A DNA stretch of 64,000 bases. Origin: Streptomyces adelaidensis (GTDB lineage Bacteria > Actinomycetota > Actinomycetes > Streptomycetales > Streptomycetaceae). Below the pieces are notes generated by a model. That model did not search any database. It was not told the DNA's origin and saw nothing but the letters and a program-made list of their open reading frames with translations. This document shows positions 7,794 through 16,833 of the stretch, piece by piece. How positions within the stretch are numbered: the first letter of the stretch is position 1; the number at the start of each line of letters is the position of its first letter. The DNA lies in NCBI RefSeq assembly GCF_016598475.1, contig NZ_JAEMUX010000013.1, positions 62,001 through 126,000 of the forward strand, read 5' to 3'. A program made the translations under genes and the position numbers.

Positions 7794-9401
7794 TCAGCGG
7801 CGGATGAGGCGTAGCTGCAACCACAACGAGAGCCTGTCGTCGGGGTCGTTCAGCGATATGTCGAAGAGTTCGGTGGTCCGGCGCAGCCGATAGCGCAGGG
7901 TGTTGGTGTGCACCCCCAGCCGGGTCGCCGCTTCGGCGACGTTGCCCACCGCGTCGAGCCATGCGAGGACTGACACGGCGAAGTCCGTACCGTGCTCGGC
8001 ATCGTGGGCGGTCATCGCGGCAACAGCTGGATGTCTCAAGCGGGGTTCATGGCTGAGTTCGTCGGCGACACGAGCCAGCAGGAGCCGCGCGTGTACGTCG
8101 GTCAGCCCGGCCACTGGCGGGGCCTCCGCGTGGGCAGTTGTCACCCGGAGGATGTCGTCGATCTCCCGGCGCATGGCCGGCAGGGCCGCCGGATCTGTTT
8201 CGGTGGGTGCGACCGCCGCGCGGACGTGGTCGCCGAAATCCTTTCGGATCGCGGTGAGCGCGCCCATCGCGATCCGTGTCGCAGCCTGTGAACCGCCGCC
8301 CGGTAGCAGGGCATAGACCGCACGGGACGTTGTTGCGATGCTCGCGTCCGGACGAAATGGGATGATGTAGCGGGACAGCGCATGGCTGAAGTGAGCGGTC
8401 AATGCCAGGGAACCCGTCGCGTCGGCTGCGGTGGCAAATCCCAGAAGTCCGAGGTCGGCTCCCGAGGGAATAGACAGACGAAAGACTATTTCGTGAGCCG
8501 CCCACGAGCCTTCCAGTGCCCCGAGCAGCGCGCTCTCGCGCTTCTGGAGCTCCAGTTCGTTTGCGTTGCGGCTGCGAAGAATATGGAGGGTGGCCAGCCG
8601 TGCGCAATCGATCAGTGCCTGTTCGCCATCGCTTCCGAGGCCATCGGCGCTTTCGATGGCCCAAATCGTGCCGAGTGGTTGAGTTCCGGCCCTGATGGCG
8701 ATCGCTGCGCGTGGCAGGGCGCCGAGTTCTTTGGGGAAGCGCACGACATCGTCGGAGCCGAGCACGATTCGATAGCGTTCGAGATTGTGGTCGATCTCCG
8801 GGACCCGGCGGCTCAGAATGCCTTCGCGACGAAGTGCGTCGATGCGCTGGTCCGGCGAGGACGAATAGGCCATCACGCGCCGGTCCAGGTCCTCGATCGC
8901 GACGGATCCGCCGATAGCGGCACTGGCGGCGTTCGCCAGGAGGAACAGCCCGTCCCCGGAGCCGGTTCTCGGATCGCCCCCGACGCCTTGCGAACCCAGG
9001 GCGGAGAGCAGCAGCGCGTCGAGGTGGCGCCAGGAGACCTCGCTCGCCGCGGCGAGCAGGGTGAGGCCGCTGGTCGACGATTCGGAGACGAGCGCGCTGG
9101 TGTCGCTCCCTCTGAGCTTCAGGATCATCGCGCAGTATCCGCGGCGGGCGGCCTCCCGTACGAGCTCCACGGCGCCGGGCTGGTCGCCCTGGAGCCCTGG
9201 CACCAGCAAGAGCTGGTCCACGCCGCCCGTCAGGGAGTCGTTGGGGTCGTGCAGCACGGTCCCCCGCACCGACTGTTCCAACCCACGTGGCGCGGTCAGC
9301 ACCTGCAGGACCGGCGACCCGATGGTCGTGACGAGGTGCTGAACCGTCGTGGCCGGTGTGTCGGCGACGATCTCGCTGCTTGGGCGATCGGACAAGGCCA
9401 T
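7794..9401 (-). CDS. PucR-family transcriptional regulator
   Basis: 535 residues. An N-terminal PucR-type ligand domain (through about residue 130) is followed by a GGDEF-like/GAF-like middle. The C-terminal PucR helix-turn-helix contains the signature AEAATRLGVHTNTLRYRLRR and a LSLWLQLRL tail. PucR proteins usually respond to purines, amino acids, polyamines or gamma-aminobutyrate and control the adjacent catabolic genes. It diverges from an amino-acid ABC importer operon across a 206-bp intergenic region, so it is the probable regulator of that operon. Confidence 0.85.
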   Translation of the reverse strand: MALSDRPSSEIVADTPATTVQHLVTTIGSPVLQVLTAPRGLEQSVRGTVLHDPNDSLTGGVDQLLLVPGLQGDQPGAVELVREAARRGYCAMILKLRGSDTSALVSESSTSGLTLLAAASEVSWRHLDALLLSALGSQGVGGDPRTGSGDGLFLLANAASAAIGGSVAIEDLDRRVMAYSSSPDQRIDALRREGILSRRVPEIDHNLERYRIVLGSDDVVRFPKELGALPRAAIAIRAGTQPLGTIWAIESADGLGSDGEQALIDCARLATLHILRSRNANELELQKRESALLGALEGSWAAHEIVFRLSIPSGADLGLLGFATAADATGSLALTAHFSHALSRYIIPFRPDASIATTSRAVYALLPGGGSQAATRIAMGALTAIRKDFGDHVRAAVAPTETDPAALPAMRREIDDILRVTTAHAEAPPVAGLTDVHARLLLARVADELSHEPRLRHPAVAAMTAHDAEHGTDFAVSVLAWLDAVGNVAEAATRLGVHTNTLRYRLRRTTELFDISLNDPDDRLSLWLQLRLIRR

Positions 9402-9586
9402 GACCAGATCCTAGGGCAATCGGACCAGGACGGATGGTCCGGCCGGGGTCAACAATCACCGCAATGACCTTTCTGTTCCGGGGCTCTTCCCGGAAAGAGT
9501 CGTCGAGATTCCTCAACCGGCCGGACAAGTGACGCGTGACCTGAGCCCGAAATGCCGGGCGCCGTGCGTCGGGTCACCCATGGCTG

Positions 9587-9600
9587 TCTATTCGAATAGA
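9587..9600. promoter_or_regulatory. 14-bp perfect palindrome upstream of importer operon
   Basis: TCTATTCGAATAGA is a perfect palindrome, AT-rich against its surroundings, ending seven bases before the solute-binding protein start codon. It is a candidate operator for the divergent PucR regulator. Its position over the ribosome-binding region would suit repression or a leaderless-like start. Confidence 0.4.
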
Positions 9601-9607
9601 GACGCAC

Positions 9608-10537
9608 ATGACCAGAAGCCGTTTCACCGTCGCGACTCTCGCAGTGGGGACCGCGGGAATTCTCCTCAGTGCCTGCAGCGGCACGTCGGCCACCAGTGAC
9701 ACCGCGACCCCAGCCGCGAGCGGAAGCACACTTCAGCCGTCGATTATCGCTGACGCCAAGGTCGCGGCACTGCTGCCCAAGCGGTTCAAAGGTGGGATCA
9801 ACGTGGCCAGCGGCGTCTACGCGCCGATGGAGATGCTCGACTCCAACCAGGAGTGGACCGGATTCGACTACGACTTGGGGCAGGCGCTCGGAGTGAAGCT
9901 CGGCGTCTCGTTCAACTTCAAGAACCAGGCATTCGACAGCATCATCCCCTCGCTGCAGTCGGGCAAGCACGACATCATCATGTACGGAATGAATGACACG
10001 TCGGAACGGGAAAAGAGTCTGTACTTCGTCGACTACTTCCAAGCCGGAATGGAAATTGTCGTGAAGAAGGGTAATCCGGAGAAGATCAGCAAGGTGCTCG
10101 ATCTGTGCGGCAAGTCTGTCGCGGTCGCCAAGGCCACCACGCAGGCCGACCTGATGAGGGCCCAGGAGCCGAAATGTGAAGCCGCCGGAAAGAAGCCGGT
10201 CACGGTGATCGAACTGCCCACCGAGGGTGACGCCCTCCTCGCGGTTCGCGCAGGGAAGGCCGTCGCGGACGTGCTCGACGCGGCACCCGCCAGGTACAAC
10301 GCCGCCACGGCAGGAAACGGCACCGTATTCGAAGTCGTGAGCGACCCCGCACATCCCACCGGATTCGGTCCGGTGTACACCGGCATCGGGGTGCTCCGAA
10401 AGGACCACGACCTCGTCCTCGCTCTGCAGGCGGCGCTGAACGCGCTGGTGAAGGACGGTGCTTACAAGCAGCTCCTCGACAAGTACGATCTGTCCGCGTA
10501 CGGCGTCAAGTCGGCGATCATCAACCGCGGATCATGA
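9608..10537 (+). CDS. Amino-acid ABC transporter substrate-binding lipoprotein (family 3)
   Basis: 309 residues. A lipoprotein signal has the lipobox LLSAC with Cys23. The mature part is a family 3 periplasmic-binding fold: NVASGVYAPMEMLDSNQEWTGFDYDLGQALG, where the last stretch binds the amino-acid backbone, and later EREKSLYFVDYF. It captures a polar amino acid or an amino-acid derivative at the outer face of the membrane. No good Shine-Dalgarno motif is visible because the upstream space is filled by a palindrome. Its stop overlaps the permease start by four bases. Confidence 0.9.
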   Translation: MTRSRFTVATLAVGTAGILLSACSGTSATSDTATPAASGSTLQPSIIADAKVAALLPKRFKGGINVASGVYAPMEMLDSNQEWTGFDYDLGQALGVKLGVSFNFKNQAFDSIIPSLQSGKHDIIMYGMNDTSEREKSLYFVDYFQAGMEIVVKKGNPEKISKVLDLCGKSVAVAKATTQADLMRAQEPKCEAAGKKPVTVIELPTEGDALLAVRAGKAVADVLDAAPARYNAATAGNGTVFEVVSDPAHPTGFGPVYTGIGVLRKDHDLVLALQAALNALVKDGAYKQLLDKYDLSAYGVKSAIINRGS

Positions 10538-11538
10538 CCGACGAGATCGCGACGGCCAAGAAGCCGAGCCGCCTCACGCCGGATGAGCGGACCGCCGCAG
10601 GGACGCACGATGTAGCTGCCACGCCCCTGCGGCACCCGGGACGATGGGTGGCCGCCGCGGTGCTGATCGCCCTGTGTACCGGCTGGATGTTCTCGCTCTG
10701 GCACAACCCGAACATCGAGCACCTGACGATCGCTGACTTCCTGTTCGACGGGCGGATCGTCCAGGGTGTCCTATTCACGGTCGCACTGACCGGCTGCGCG
10801 ATGGTTCTGGCGACGACTCTCGCCATCCTGCTGGCGGTGATGCGGCTGTCCGCCAACCCGGTGCTGCGCGTGATGTCGTGGGCGTACACGTGGTTCTTCC
10901 GGGGCACCCCCCTGCTCGTCCAGATCGTGTTCTGGGGATACCTCGGCCTGCTGTACCAGGAGCTCACCCTGGGTATCCCCTTCACCTCGATTCAATTCGC
11001 CTCCGCGGACACCAACGCGATCGTGACCCCCTTCGTCGCCGGCTTGCTGGCCCTGGGGATGAACGAGGCCGCATACGCATCCGAGATCGTCCGCGCAGGA
11101 CTGCTCTCAGTCGATCACGGCAACGTCGAAGCGGCCCACTCGCTGGGGATGTCGCCCGCGTACACGCTGCGGCGCATCGTTCTGCCCCAGGCGATGCGGG
11201 TGATCATCCCGCCCATGGGCAACGAGACGATCTCCATGCTCAAGAACACGGCCCTGCTTCAGCTCATCGCGGTGCCGGAGCTCTACACGCAGACCAGCTG
11301 GATCTCGGCGCAGAACCTGCGCCAGGTCGAGCTGCTGATCGTCGCAAGCGCCTGGTACCTGGTCCTCACCTCCGTGCTCTCCGTGCCGCAGTACTACCTG
11401 GAGCGCAGATACGGCCGCGGCACCAACCGAAGCCTGCCGTTGACGCCCTGGCAGCGGGCGCGCCGCTTGGTGGGCCAGGTGCGGACCCGTGTCGCACAGG
11501 TCGCACACACCGACGCAAGGACGGAAGGAGAGGCATGA
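10534..11538 (+). CDS. Amino-acid ABC transporter permease
   Basis: 334 residues, with an extended N-terminus compared with the common 220-residue permeases. The HisM/GlnP-type core carries [16 protein letters not shown] and the EAA loop with [21 protein letters not shown]. It has about five to six membrane helices. The single permease gene implies a homodimer. ATGA overlaps at both ends show tight coupling with the binding protein and the ATPase. Confidence 0.9.
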   Translation: MTDEIATAKKPSRLTPDERTAAGTHDVAATPLRHPGRWVAAAVLIALCTGWMFSLWHNPNIEHLTIADFLFDGRIVQGVLFTVALTGCAMVLATTLAILLAVMRLSANPVLRVMSWAYTWFFRGTPLLVQIVFWGYLGLLYQELTLGIPFTSIQFASADTNAIVTPFVAGLLALGMNEAAYASEIVRAGLLSVDHGNVEAAHSLGMSPAYTLRRIVLPQAMRVIIPPMGNETISMLKNTALLQLIAVPELYTQTSWISAQNLRQVELLIVASAWYLVLTSVLSVPQYYLERRYGRGTNRSLPLTPWQRARRLVGQVRTRVAQVAHTDARTEGEA

Positions 11539-12320
11539 ACACACAGGCCCTCGACGGACCGAAGCCGTTGGTGGAGGCGCGGGACGTCCGCAAACGCTTC
11601 GGCGCGAATCTGGTGCTCAGGGGGATCGATCTCCGTGTCGAGCGCGGGCAGGTGATGTGCCTGCTCGGGCCCTCGGGCTCAGGCAAGTCGACATTCCTGC
11701 GCTGCATCAATCACCTGGAGTGGGTCGACGGCGGGCGCATATACGTCGACGGTGAGCTGATGGGCTACCACGAACACGGTGGTCGTGCCCGGCAGATGAA
11801 GCCGAGTCAGATCGCGGCCCAGCGCCGGAGCATTGGCATGGTCTTCCAGCGGTTCAACCTGTTCCCGCACCTGACGGCGTTGGAGAACATCGTCGAGGCC
11901 CCGGTCGGTGTGGCGCGCCGGAGCAAGGCCGACGCTCGCACCAGAGGCATGGAACTACTGGAGCGAGTCGGTCTCACCGATCGTGCAGGCATGTACCCGG
12001 CTCAACTGTCGGGTGGTCAGCAGCAGAGGGTGGCCATCGCCAGGGCGCTTGCGATGGATCCGAAACTGATGCTCTTCGACGAGCCGACTTCGGCCTTGGA
12101 CCCGGAGCTCGTCGGCGATGTGCTGAACGTGATGCGCGATCTGGCGAAGAGCGGCATGACGATGATCGTCGTGACACATGAGATCGGCTTCGCCCGCGAG
12201 GTGGCAGACCAGGTCGTGTTCATGGACGACGGCATCGTGGTCGAATCCGGTGCTCCGACCGACGTGATCAGCAACCCGCGGCACGGCAGAACGAAGACAT
12301 TCCTGGACAGCGTCCTGTAG
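11535..12320 (+). CDS. Amino-acid ABC transporter ATP-binding protein
   Basis: 261 residues, normal for GlnQ/HisP-type ATPases. Walker A is GPSGSGKST, the signature LSGGQQQR, Walker [15 protein letters not shown], and the switch His lies in VTHEIGFA. The ATG at 11535 is preceded by GGAGAGG and overlaps the permease stop codon. Energises uptake by the complex with the two genes before it. Confidence 0.93.
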   Translation: MNTQALDGPKPLVEARDVRKRFGANLVLRGIDLRVERGQVMCLLGPSGSGKSTFLRCINHLEWVDGGRIYVDGELMGYHEHGGRARQMKPSQIAAQRRSIGMVFQRFNLFPHLTALENIVEAPVGVARRSKADARTRGMELLERVGLTDRAGMYPAQLSGGQQQRVAIARALAMDPKLMLFDEPTSALDPELVGDVLNVMRDLAKSGMTMIVVTHEIGFAREVADQVVFMDDGIVVESGAPTDVISNPRHGRTKTFLDSVL

Positions 12321-12401
12321 ACCGCTACCGCTCCGGCGTGTCCGGTTCGGGACTGCGACGGTTCGCTGACCACCTTGTGCCACAACGAGAGGGCCACCCC
12401 T

Positions 12402-13148
12402 GTGCGTGACGTCGTCAATCGGCCGCTGATTGCGGTAACCCTGGGACGGGACCTGCCCGACCGTCCGTCCGTCTTCAGGCTGGCCGACAGCTACGTCCAG
12501 GCTCTGGCGAGTTCGGGAGCGATACCGATCGCCATCCTGCCCGGCGTCGACGACGCGGCGATCCGGCACGTGATGGAACGCGTCGATGGCCTGTTCCTGC
12601 CCGGCGGAGTCGACCCGCACCCCCGTCATTTCGGCGAGGAAGTGCACCCCAAGACGGTCATCGACGAGGACCTCGACGCTTTGGAGATGAACGCTATCGC
12701 CATCGCGGACGGTTGGGAGATGCCCATACTGGGGGTTTGTCGAGGCTGCCAGATCCTCAACGTCGCCCTGGGCGGGAGCCTGGTCCAGCACCTGGAGCCA
12801 GGCGGCCCGGTTGACCATCTGCAGGATCTGCCGTTGAAATCGGCGGTCCATGAGCTTCGGATGGAAGGTGACTCCCGCCTCGCCAGACTGTCCGAGACCC
12901 GGCTTCTTCGTGTGAACAGCCTGCACCATCAGGCCATCGGCGGCCCGGCGCGGGCGCTGAGGGTGGTCGGTACGGCGGAGGACGGCGTTGCTGAAGCGGT
13001 CGAGGCGAGGGACCCCGAGCGGTGGATCGTGGGCGTCCAGTACCACCCGGAGGAGCTCATCGACCAACGGGCCCACCGCAATCTCTTCGATGACTTCGTC
13101 TCCTCCTGCACCCGATTCGCGGCCGCTCGGAAGACAGCGACAGAGTGA
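12402..13148 (+). CDS. Class I glutamine amidotransferase, gamma-glutamyl-GABA hydrolase type
   Basis: 248 residues from the GTG at 12402, chosen because GAGAGGG lies eight bases upstream; a TTG at 12375 is less likely. Peptidase C26/PuuD family: nucleophile Cys113 in GVCRGCQ, and His215 and Glu217 in VQYHPEE complete the triad. PuuD-type enzymes hydrolyse gamma-glutamyl amides such as gamma-glutamyl-GABA. The gene follows the importer by 81 bases and precedes a PLP decarboxylase. This suggests release of glutamate from an imported or intermediate gamma-glutamyl compound. Confidence 0.85.
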   Translation: MRDVVNRPLIAVTLGRDLPDRPSVFRLADSYVQALASSGAIPIAILPGVDDAAIRHVMERVDGLFLPGGVDPHPRHFGEEVHPKTVIDEDLDALEMNAIAIADGWEMPILGVCRGCQILNVALGGSLVQHLEPGGPVDHLQDLPLKSAVHELRMEGDSRLARLSETRLLRVNSLHHQAIGGPARALRVVGTAEDGVAEAVEARDPERWIVGVQYHPEELIDQRAHRNLFDDFVSSCTRFAAARKTATE

Positions 13149-13321
13149 CGTGTCGTCCAGCTGTCTGAAGGCAGCCCCCTCACAGACCGCTCGTAGAGCC
13201 GGCGCTGATATTGGCGCCTCTGTCCACCCGAACAACTCCCACTACTCGGGCCGGCGCCTGCGCGACGTGTCCGGCACGGCCTTGCCGGGCGTTCAAGGGA
13301 ACAAACCCGAAAGGAATCCGA

Positions 13322-14659
13322 ATGACCGGCTCTCAAGCAGCCGAACGGCGCGAACGCATCCTGGGTGCGGCCGTACGCCAGCGGCTTCTCGACCCCGACG
13401 ATGCCGTACTGGCGGCGTTCGTCGACCTCGACGGTGTCGCCGCGAGCGTCGAGGCGCTGCACCGCGCCTTCCCACCCTCAGTTCAGGCCCTGCACGCGTT
13501 CGCGGCGAAAGCGAACTGCCTGGTGCCGGTGCTGGAGGAGCTGCGGACGCATGGCATGGGCTGTGAGGCAGCCAGCCCCGGGGAACTCGCTCAGGCTCTG
13601 GCCGCCGGCTTCGCGCCCGAACGGATCGTATTCGACTCCCCGGCGAAGACTCGCGCGGATCTCGACCGGGCGCTGGCCCTGGGTGTCGCGGTCAACGTGG
13701 ACAACTTCCAGGAACTCTCCCGCGTCGACGAGATCCTGGCGGTTCGTTCGTCAACCTCCCGGATCGGTGTGCGGATCAACCCTCAAGTCGGCAGCGGGGA
13801 CATTGCGGCGATGAGCACGGCCACCGCCACCTCCAAGTTCGGCATACCGCTGGAGGACGACGGAAACCGGGAGCGGCTCCTGGACGCTTACCGGGATCGT
13901 CCATGGCTCACGTGGGTTCACGCCCACGTCGGATCACAGGGCTGCCCGCTGGATCTGATCGCCCAGGGCATCGCGAAGGCCGTGACCTTCGCCGAGAAGG
14001 TCAACTCCGATCTCGGCCGGCGCCAAGTGATCGGAATCGACATCGGTGGCGGGCTCCCCGTCAACTTCGGCAGCGACGAGCCGACACCCACCTTCGACGA
14101 GTATGTGGCTCGACTTCAGGCCCACGCACCGGCCTTGTTCAGCGGCTACTTCCAGGTCGTCACCGAGTTCGGGCGGTCCCTCCTCGCCAAGAACGGATTC
14201 ACCGCCGCGTACGTCGAATACACCAAGACCTCAGGCGGACGCCCGATCGCGATCACCCACGCCGGTGCCCAAGTCGCCACGCGGACGGTGTTCATGCCCG
14301 AAGCCTGGCCGCTGCGGATCACCGCACATGACCCCGCCGGCGCCCTCAAGCACGAGGATGTCGTACCCCAGGACATCGCAGGCCCTTGCTGCTTCGCAGG
14401 CGACCTCATCGCCCAGGCCCGTCCGCTGCCCAGGCTCGCGCCCGGCGACATTGTCGCGCTCCTCGACACCGGCGCCTATTACTCCTCCACACCCTTCCAC
14501 TACAACAGCCTTCCCGACCCGGCTGTACATGGCGTGCGCATTGATGCCGACGGAAACGTCCGATTCCGGCTTCTCCGGCCCGCGGAGACCGCCCAACACG
14601 TGCTCGCCCGAACCGGGGGGTGGATCCGAGCCCACCCCACCGGCCCTGGGGCCCCGTGA
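13322..14659 (+). CDS. PLP-dependent decarboxylase, DAP/ornithine-decarboxylase fold (group IV)
   Basis: 445 residues from the ATG at 13322, with AAAGGAA before it. Alanine-racemase-like barrel then beta-domain: PLP lysine Lys63 in HAFAAKANCL, HVGSQG, the phosphate loop GIDIGGGLPV, and the C-terminal active-site Cys in GPCCFAGD, followed by LLDTGAYYSS. It resembles diaminopimelate decarboxylase but is not a convincing LysA. Last gene of the PucR-linked operon, 173 bases after the amidotransferase gene. I infer decarboxylation of the imported amino acid or its product. Confidence 0.82.
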   Translation: MTGSQAAERRERILGAAVRQRLLDPDDAVLAAFVDLDGVAASVEALHRAFPPSVQALHAFAAKANCLVPVLEELRTHGMGCEAASPGELAQALAAGFAPERIVFDSPAKTRADLDRALALGVAVNVDNFQELSRVDEILAVRSSTSRIGVRINPQVGSGDIAAMSTATATSKFGIPLEDDGNRERLLDAYRDRPWLTWVHAHVGSQGCPLDLIAQGIAKAVTFAEKVNSDLGRRQVIGIDIGGGLPVNFGSDEPTPTFDEYVARLQAHAPALFSGYFQVVTEFGRSLLAKNGFTAAYVEYTKTSGGRPIAITHAGAQVATRTVFMPEAWPLRITAHDPAGALKHEDVVPQDIAGPCCFAGDLIAQARPLPRLAPGDIVALLDTGAYYSSTPFHYNSLPDPAVHGVRIDADGNVRFRLLRPAETAQHVLARTGGWIRAHPTGPGAP

Positions 14660-15388
14660 GGGCTCCAGTCGGGTCACGCGGACCGGACAGGGAGCATCGG
14701 CGGGAAATGGGTGCGGGGCCCGATGGGAGCCCGACCCGGGGTACGCGACCGCGTAGACCTGCTGCCCGGCGGAGCCTCAGCGCATGGGAAGGGGAATCCG
14801 CTGCGGGTGAGTTCGAACTCCCGTTCGTAAACCGGCGCGAATACTGTTCAGCGCCTCGATCCGCTCTCATAGGGACCTATTGAGGCCGCGTTGAGGCCGC
14901 AAGGACAAGAACAGACTGACAAGGGCCGAGAAGCACCGACCTACCCCACTTCATTTGACCTGCAAAAACGTCACGGATCGACGTTGATCGGCAAGGCCCG
15001 CCAAGATCCTCAAAGGACTCGTAATCCGTCGGCCGTGGGCTCGAGTCCCACCCGCCCCTCGCCGGCGGGGACGGCCACCATGCCTTCGGGGGTCACCCGG
15101 CGGACTGCGGACGGCGCCGCCTCCGCCGTCCGGTCCGCGCCCGGCCACCGGACGGTGCACAACAGCTCATTGCGCCCCCATGACGCGCCGGTGCAGTCCA
15201 CCGTCGAACTCGGACGCGGTGGCCGCAAACGGCCTGCCCCTGATCTCGGATGTCCGCCAAAACGGATCAAGCCCACGGACCTCCTGCGCCGGCCCGCTGT
15301 CGTCGCCGAGGCCGCACCCGCCGACAAGGTGAAGGTCGTCGAGGAGCTGACGCGGCCATGATCTGTCCCAGGCACCGCATGCCGGCGA
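14660..15388. other. Noncoding right arm of island and att scar
   Basis: About 730 bp with no convincing gene. It contains direct repeats TTGAGGCCGC (14880 and 14891), the TGACCTGCAAAAACG motif at 14956 and the tRNA-like scar at 15015-15058. On the plus strand a frame ending at 15361 closes with ADKVKVVEELTRP, perhaps the tail of a lost gene. Confidence 0.45.
15015..15058 (+). repeat. attR-like 44-bp copy of the CAT tRNA 3' end
   Basis: Matches tRNA positions 3737-3780 (anticodon stem to acceptor end) at 42 of 44 bases. One of the two changes falls in the anticodon (CAT to CGT) and the other in the T loop. There is no 5' half, so it cannot be a functional tRNA. Confidence 0.8.
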
Positions 15389-16789
15389 TCAGGCTTGGGA
15401 CGGCGCCGGTTCCGTCGCCCGGGGCAGTCGGCCGATGCCCCGGTTGAAGCGGCGTAGGAGGAGTACGGCGGTGGTGGCGAGGCCGGTGAGGAGGCCGAGC
15501 CAGATGCCGAGGGTGTCCAGACCGAGGGTGAGTCCGAGGAGGGCCGCGGCGGGCAGGCCCACGAGCCAGTAGCCGACGAGAGTGACGCGAAAGCCGCCCT
15601 TGGTGTCGTCGAGGCCGCGGAGGAGGCCCACGCCGATGTTCTGGGCGCAGTCGAAGAACTGGAGGACCGCGGCGACCAGGAGCAGTTGCGTGGCGATGTC
15701 CATCGCCCTGTCGTCACCGCTGCCGAGGAAGGGGGCGAGCACCAGGCCGGGTGCGGTCACGTACACCAGCCCGACGACGGCCATCACCGCCGCCGCGCAG
15801 GCCAGGGCTGTGGTCTTCAGCCGCTGGGCCGCGGCCAGGTTGTGCAGCGCCAGCTCCCGGCTGACGCCGATGGACGCGGCGTGGGAGAGGCCGACGGCTA
15901 TCTGGAAGACGATGTAGACGAGCTGGTTGACGGCGGTGTGCGCGGCCAGCGCCGACGTGCCGAAGCTGCCCGCGAAGAGCGCGACGACGAAGAAGAACCC
16001 CGCCTCGGAGCCGTACGTGGCGGCGATCGGCGTACCCAGCCCGGTGAGCCGGCGCAGGGTGGCAGGGCGGGTCTTCCAGATGCTGAGCGACAGTATGGGG
16101 GCGAGCCGGGGGTCGCGCCGGGCGGAGACGTACAGGGCCAGGCAGGACAGGGCGTACACCAGGCTGGTGGACAGGCCGATGCCCCGCAGACCCAGCTCGG
16201 GGAAGATCCAGGTGCCGTGGATGAAGGCCCAGTTGAGGCCCGCGTTGACGGCGATCGAGGCGAGGGTGATGCGCAGCAGGGCCTGCGGGCGGCGCATGCC
16301 GACGGTGAACTGCCGTATCGCCTGGAACCACAGGCAGGGGATCAGTCCGGGCGCCATCGTGTAGAGGACGGGCTTCGCGGCGTCGACCACCTCCGGGTCC
16401 TGGCCGAGCCAGATCACGGCGTGCCCGATGAGCACCATCAGCACGGCGCCGACGAGGCCCACGAGGGTCGACAGCAGCAGACTCGCCCGGACGAGGTCCC
16501 GGACCTCCTCCTCGGCGGCCCCCGACGACTCGGCCGACTCCGCCCGCGCGTCGGCGGCCGCGACCTGGTTGCCGACAGCGGTGACCATGCCTACACCCAT
16601 GGTGCGCAACTGGTTGAAGATCACCATGGCGAGACCGCCCGCCGCCAGGGCCTCGGTGCCGATGAGGCCCATCATGACGGTGTCGGTGGTGGTGAGGGCG
16701 ACCTGCGCGAGCTGGGTGAGTGCCAGCGGCACGGACAGCGAGGCGAGGGCACGGCTGTCGCCGAGGAGGCGGGCGAGGGCGGGCGGCAT
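15389..16789 (-). CDS. MATE-family efflux transporter
   Basis: 466 residues, about 12 membrane helices, NorM-like. Typical segments include LALTQLAQVALTTTDTVMMG in helix 1 and an internally repeated half beginning near GLGTPIAATYGSEAGFF. MATE proteins export organic cations or secondary metabolites using Na+ or H+ gradients. It is the last gene of a leftward operon starting at 21272 that makes a diaminopropionate-type molecule, 44 bases after the SbnA-like gene. It is the probable exporter of that product. Confidence 0.9.
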   Translation of the reverse strand: MPPALARLLGDSRALASLSVPLALTQLAQVALTTTDTVMMGLIGTEALAAGGLAMVIFNQLRTMGVGMVTAVGNQVAAADARAESAESSGAAEEEVRDLVRASLLLSTLVGLVGAVLMVLIGHAVIWLGQDPEVVDAAKPVLYTMAPGLIPCLWFQAIRQFTVGMRRPQALLRITLASIAVNAGLNWAFIHGTWIFPELGLRGIGLSTSLVYALSCLALYVSARRDPRLAPILSLSIWKTRPATLRRLTGLGTPIAATYGSEAGFFFVVALFAGSFGTSALAAHTAVNQLVYIVFQIAVGLSHAASIGVSRELALHNLAAAQRLKTTALACAAAVMAVVGLVYVTAPGLVLAPFLGSGDDRAMDIATQLLLVAAVLQFFDCAQNIGVGLLRGLDDTKGGFRVTLVGYWLVGLPAAALLGLTLGLDTLGIWLGLLTGLATTAVLLLRRFNRGIGRLPRATEPAPSQA

Positions 16790-16833
16790 CGGTTCCGTTC
16801 CTGGATGGAGGAGGAGGGTTACGAGGGGAGGGG

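Larger units (their letters stand above)
3782..15014. mobile_element. Putative integrated genomic island, integrase lost
   Basis: Bounded on the left by an intact CAT tRNA and on the right by a 44-base partial copy of its 3' end (42 of 44 identical). This is the arrangement left when a tyrosine-recombinase element integrates into a tRNA 3' end. Both inner flanks carry a related motif (TGACCTGCGGAAACG at 3796-3810 and TGACCTGCAAAAACG at 14956-14970). Short direct repeats of the sort bound by integrase arms occur at each end (AGGGACCA twice near 3995-4012; TTGAGGCCGC at 14880 and 14891). No integrase, excisionase or replication gene is visible, so the element is either a decayed remnant or several insertions deep. 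Cargo: lectins, sialidase-like protein, PucR operon. Confidence 0.5.

Noticed and set aside
13322..14659. Housekeeping diaminopimelate decarboxylase LysA
   Set aside because: Operon context is catabolic/transport, and the motifs diverge from LysA; kept as a group IV decarboxylase of unknown substrate.
15015..15058. Additional tRNA gene
   Set aside because: Only the 3' part is present; there is no D arm or 5' acceptor strand.
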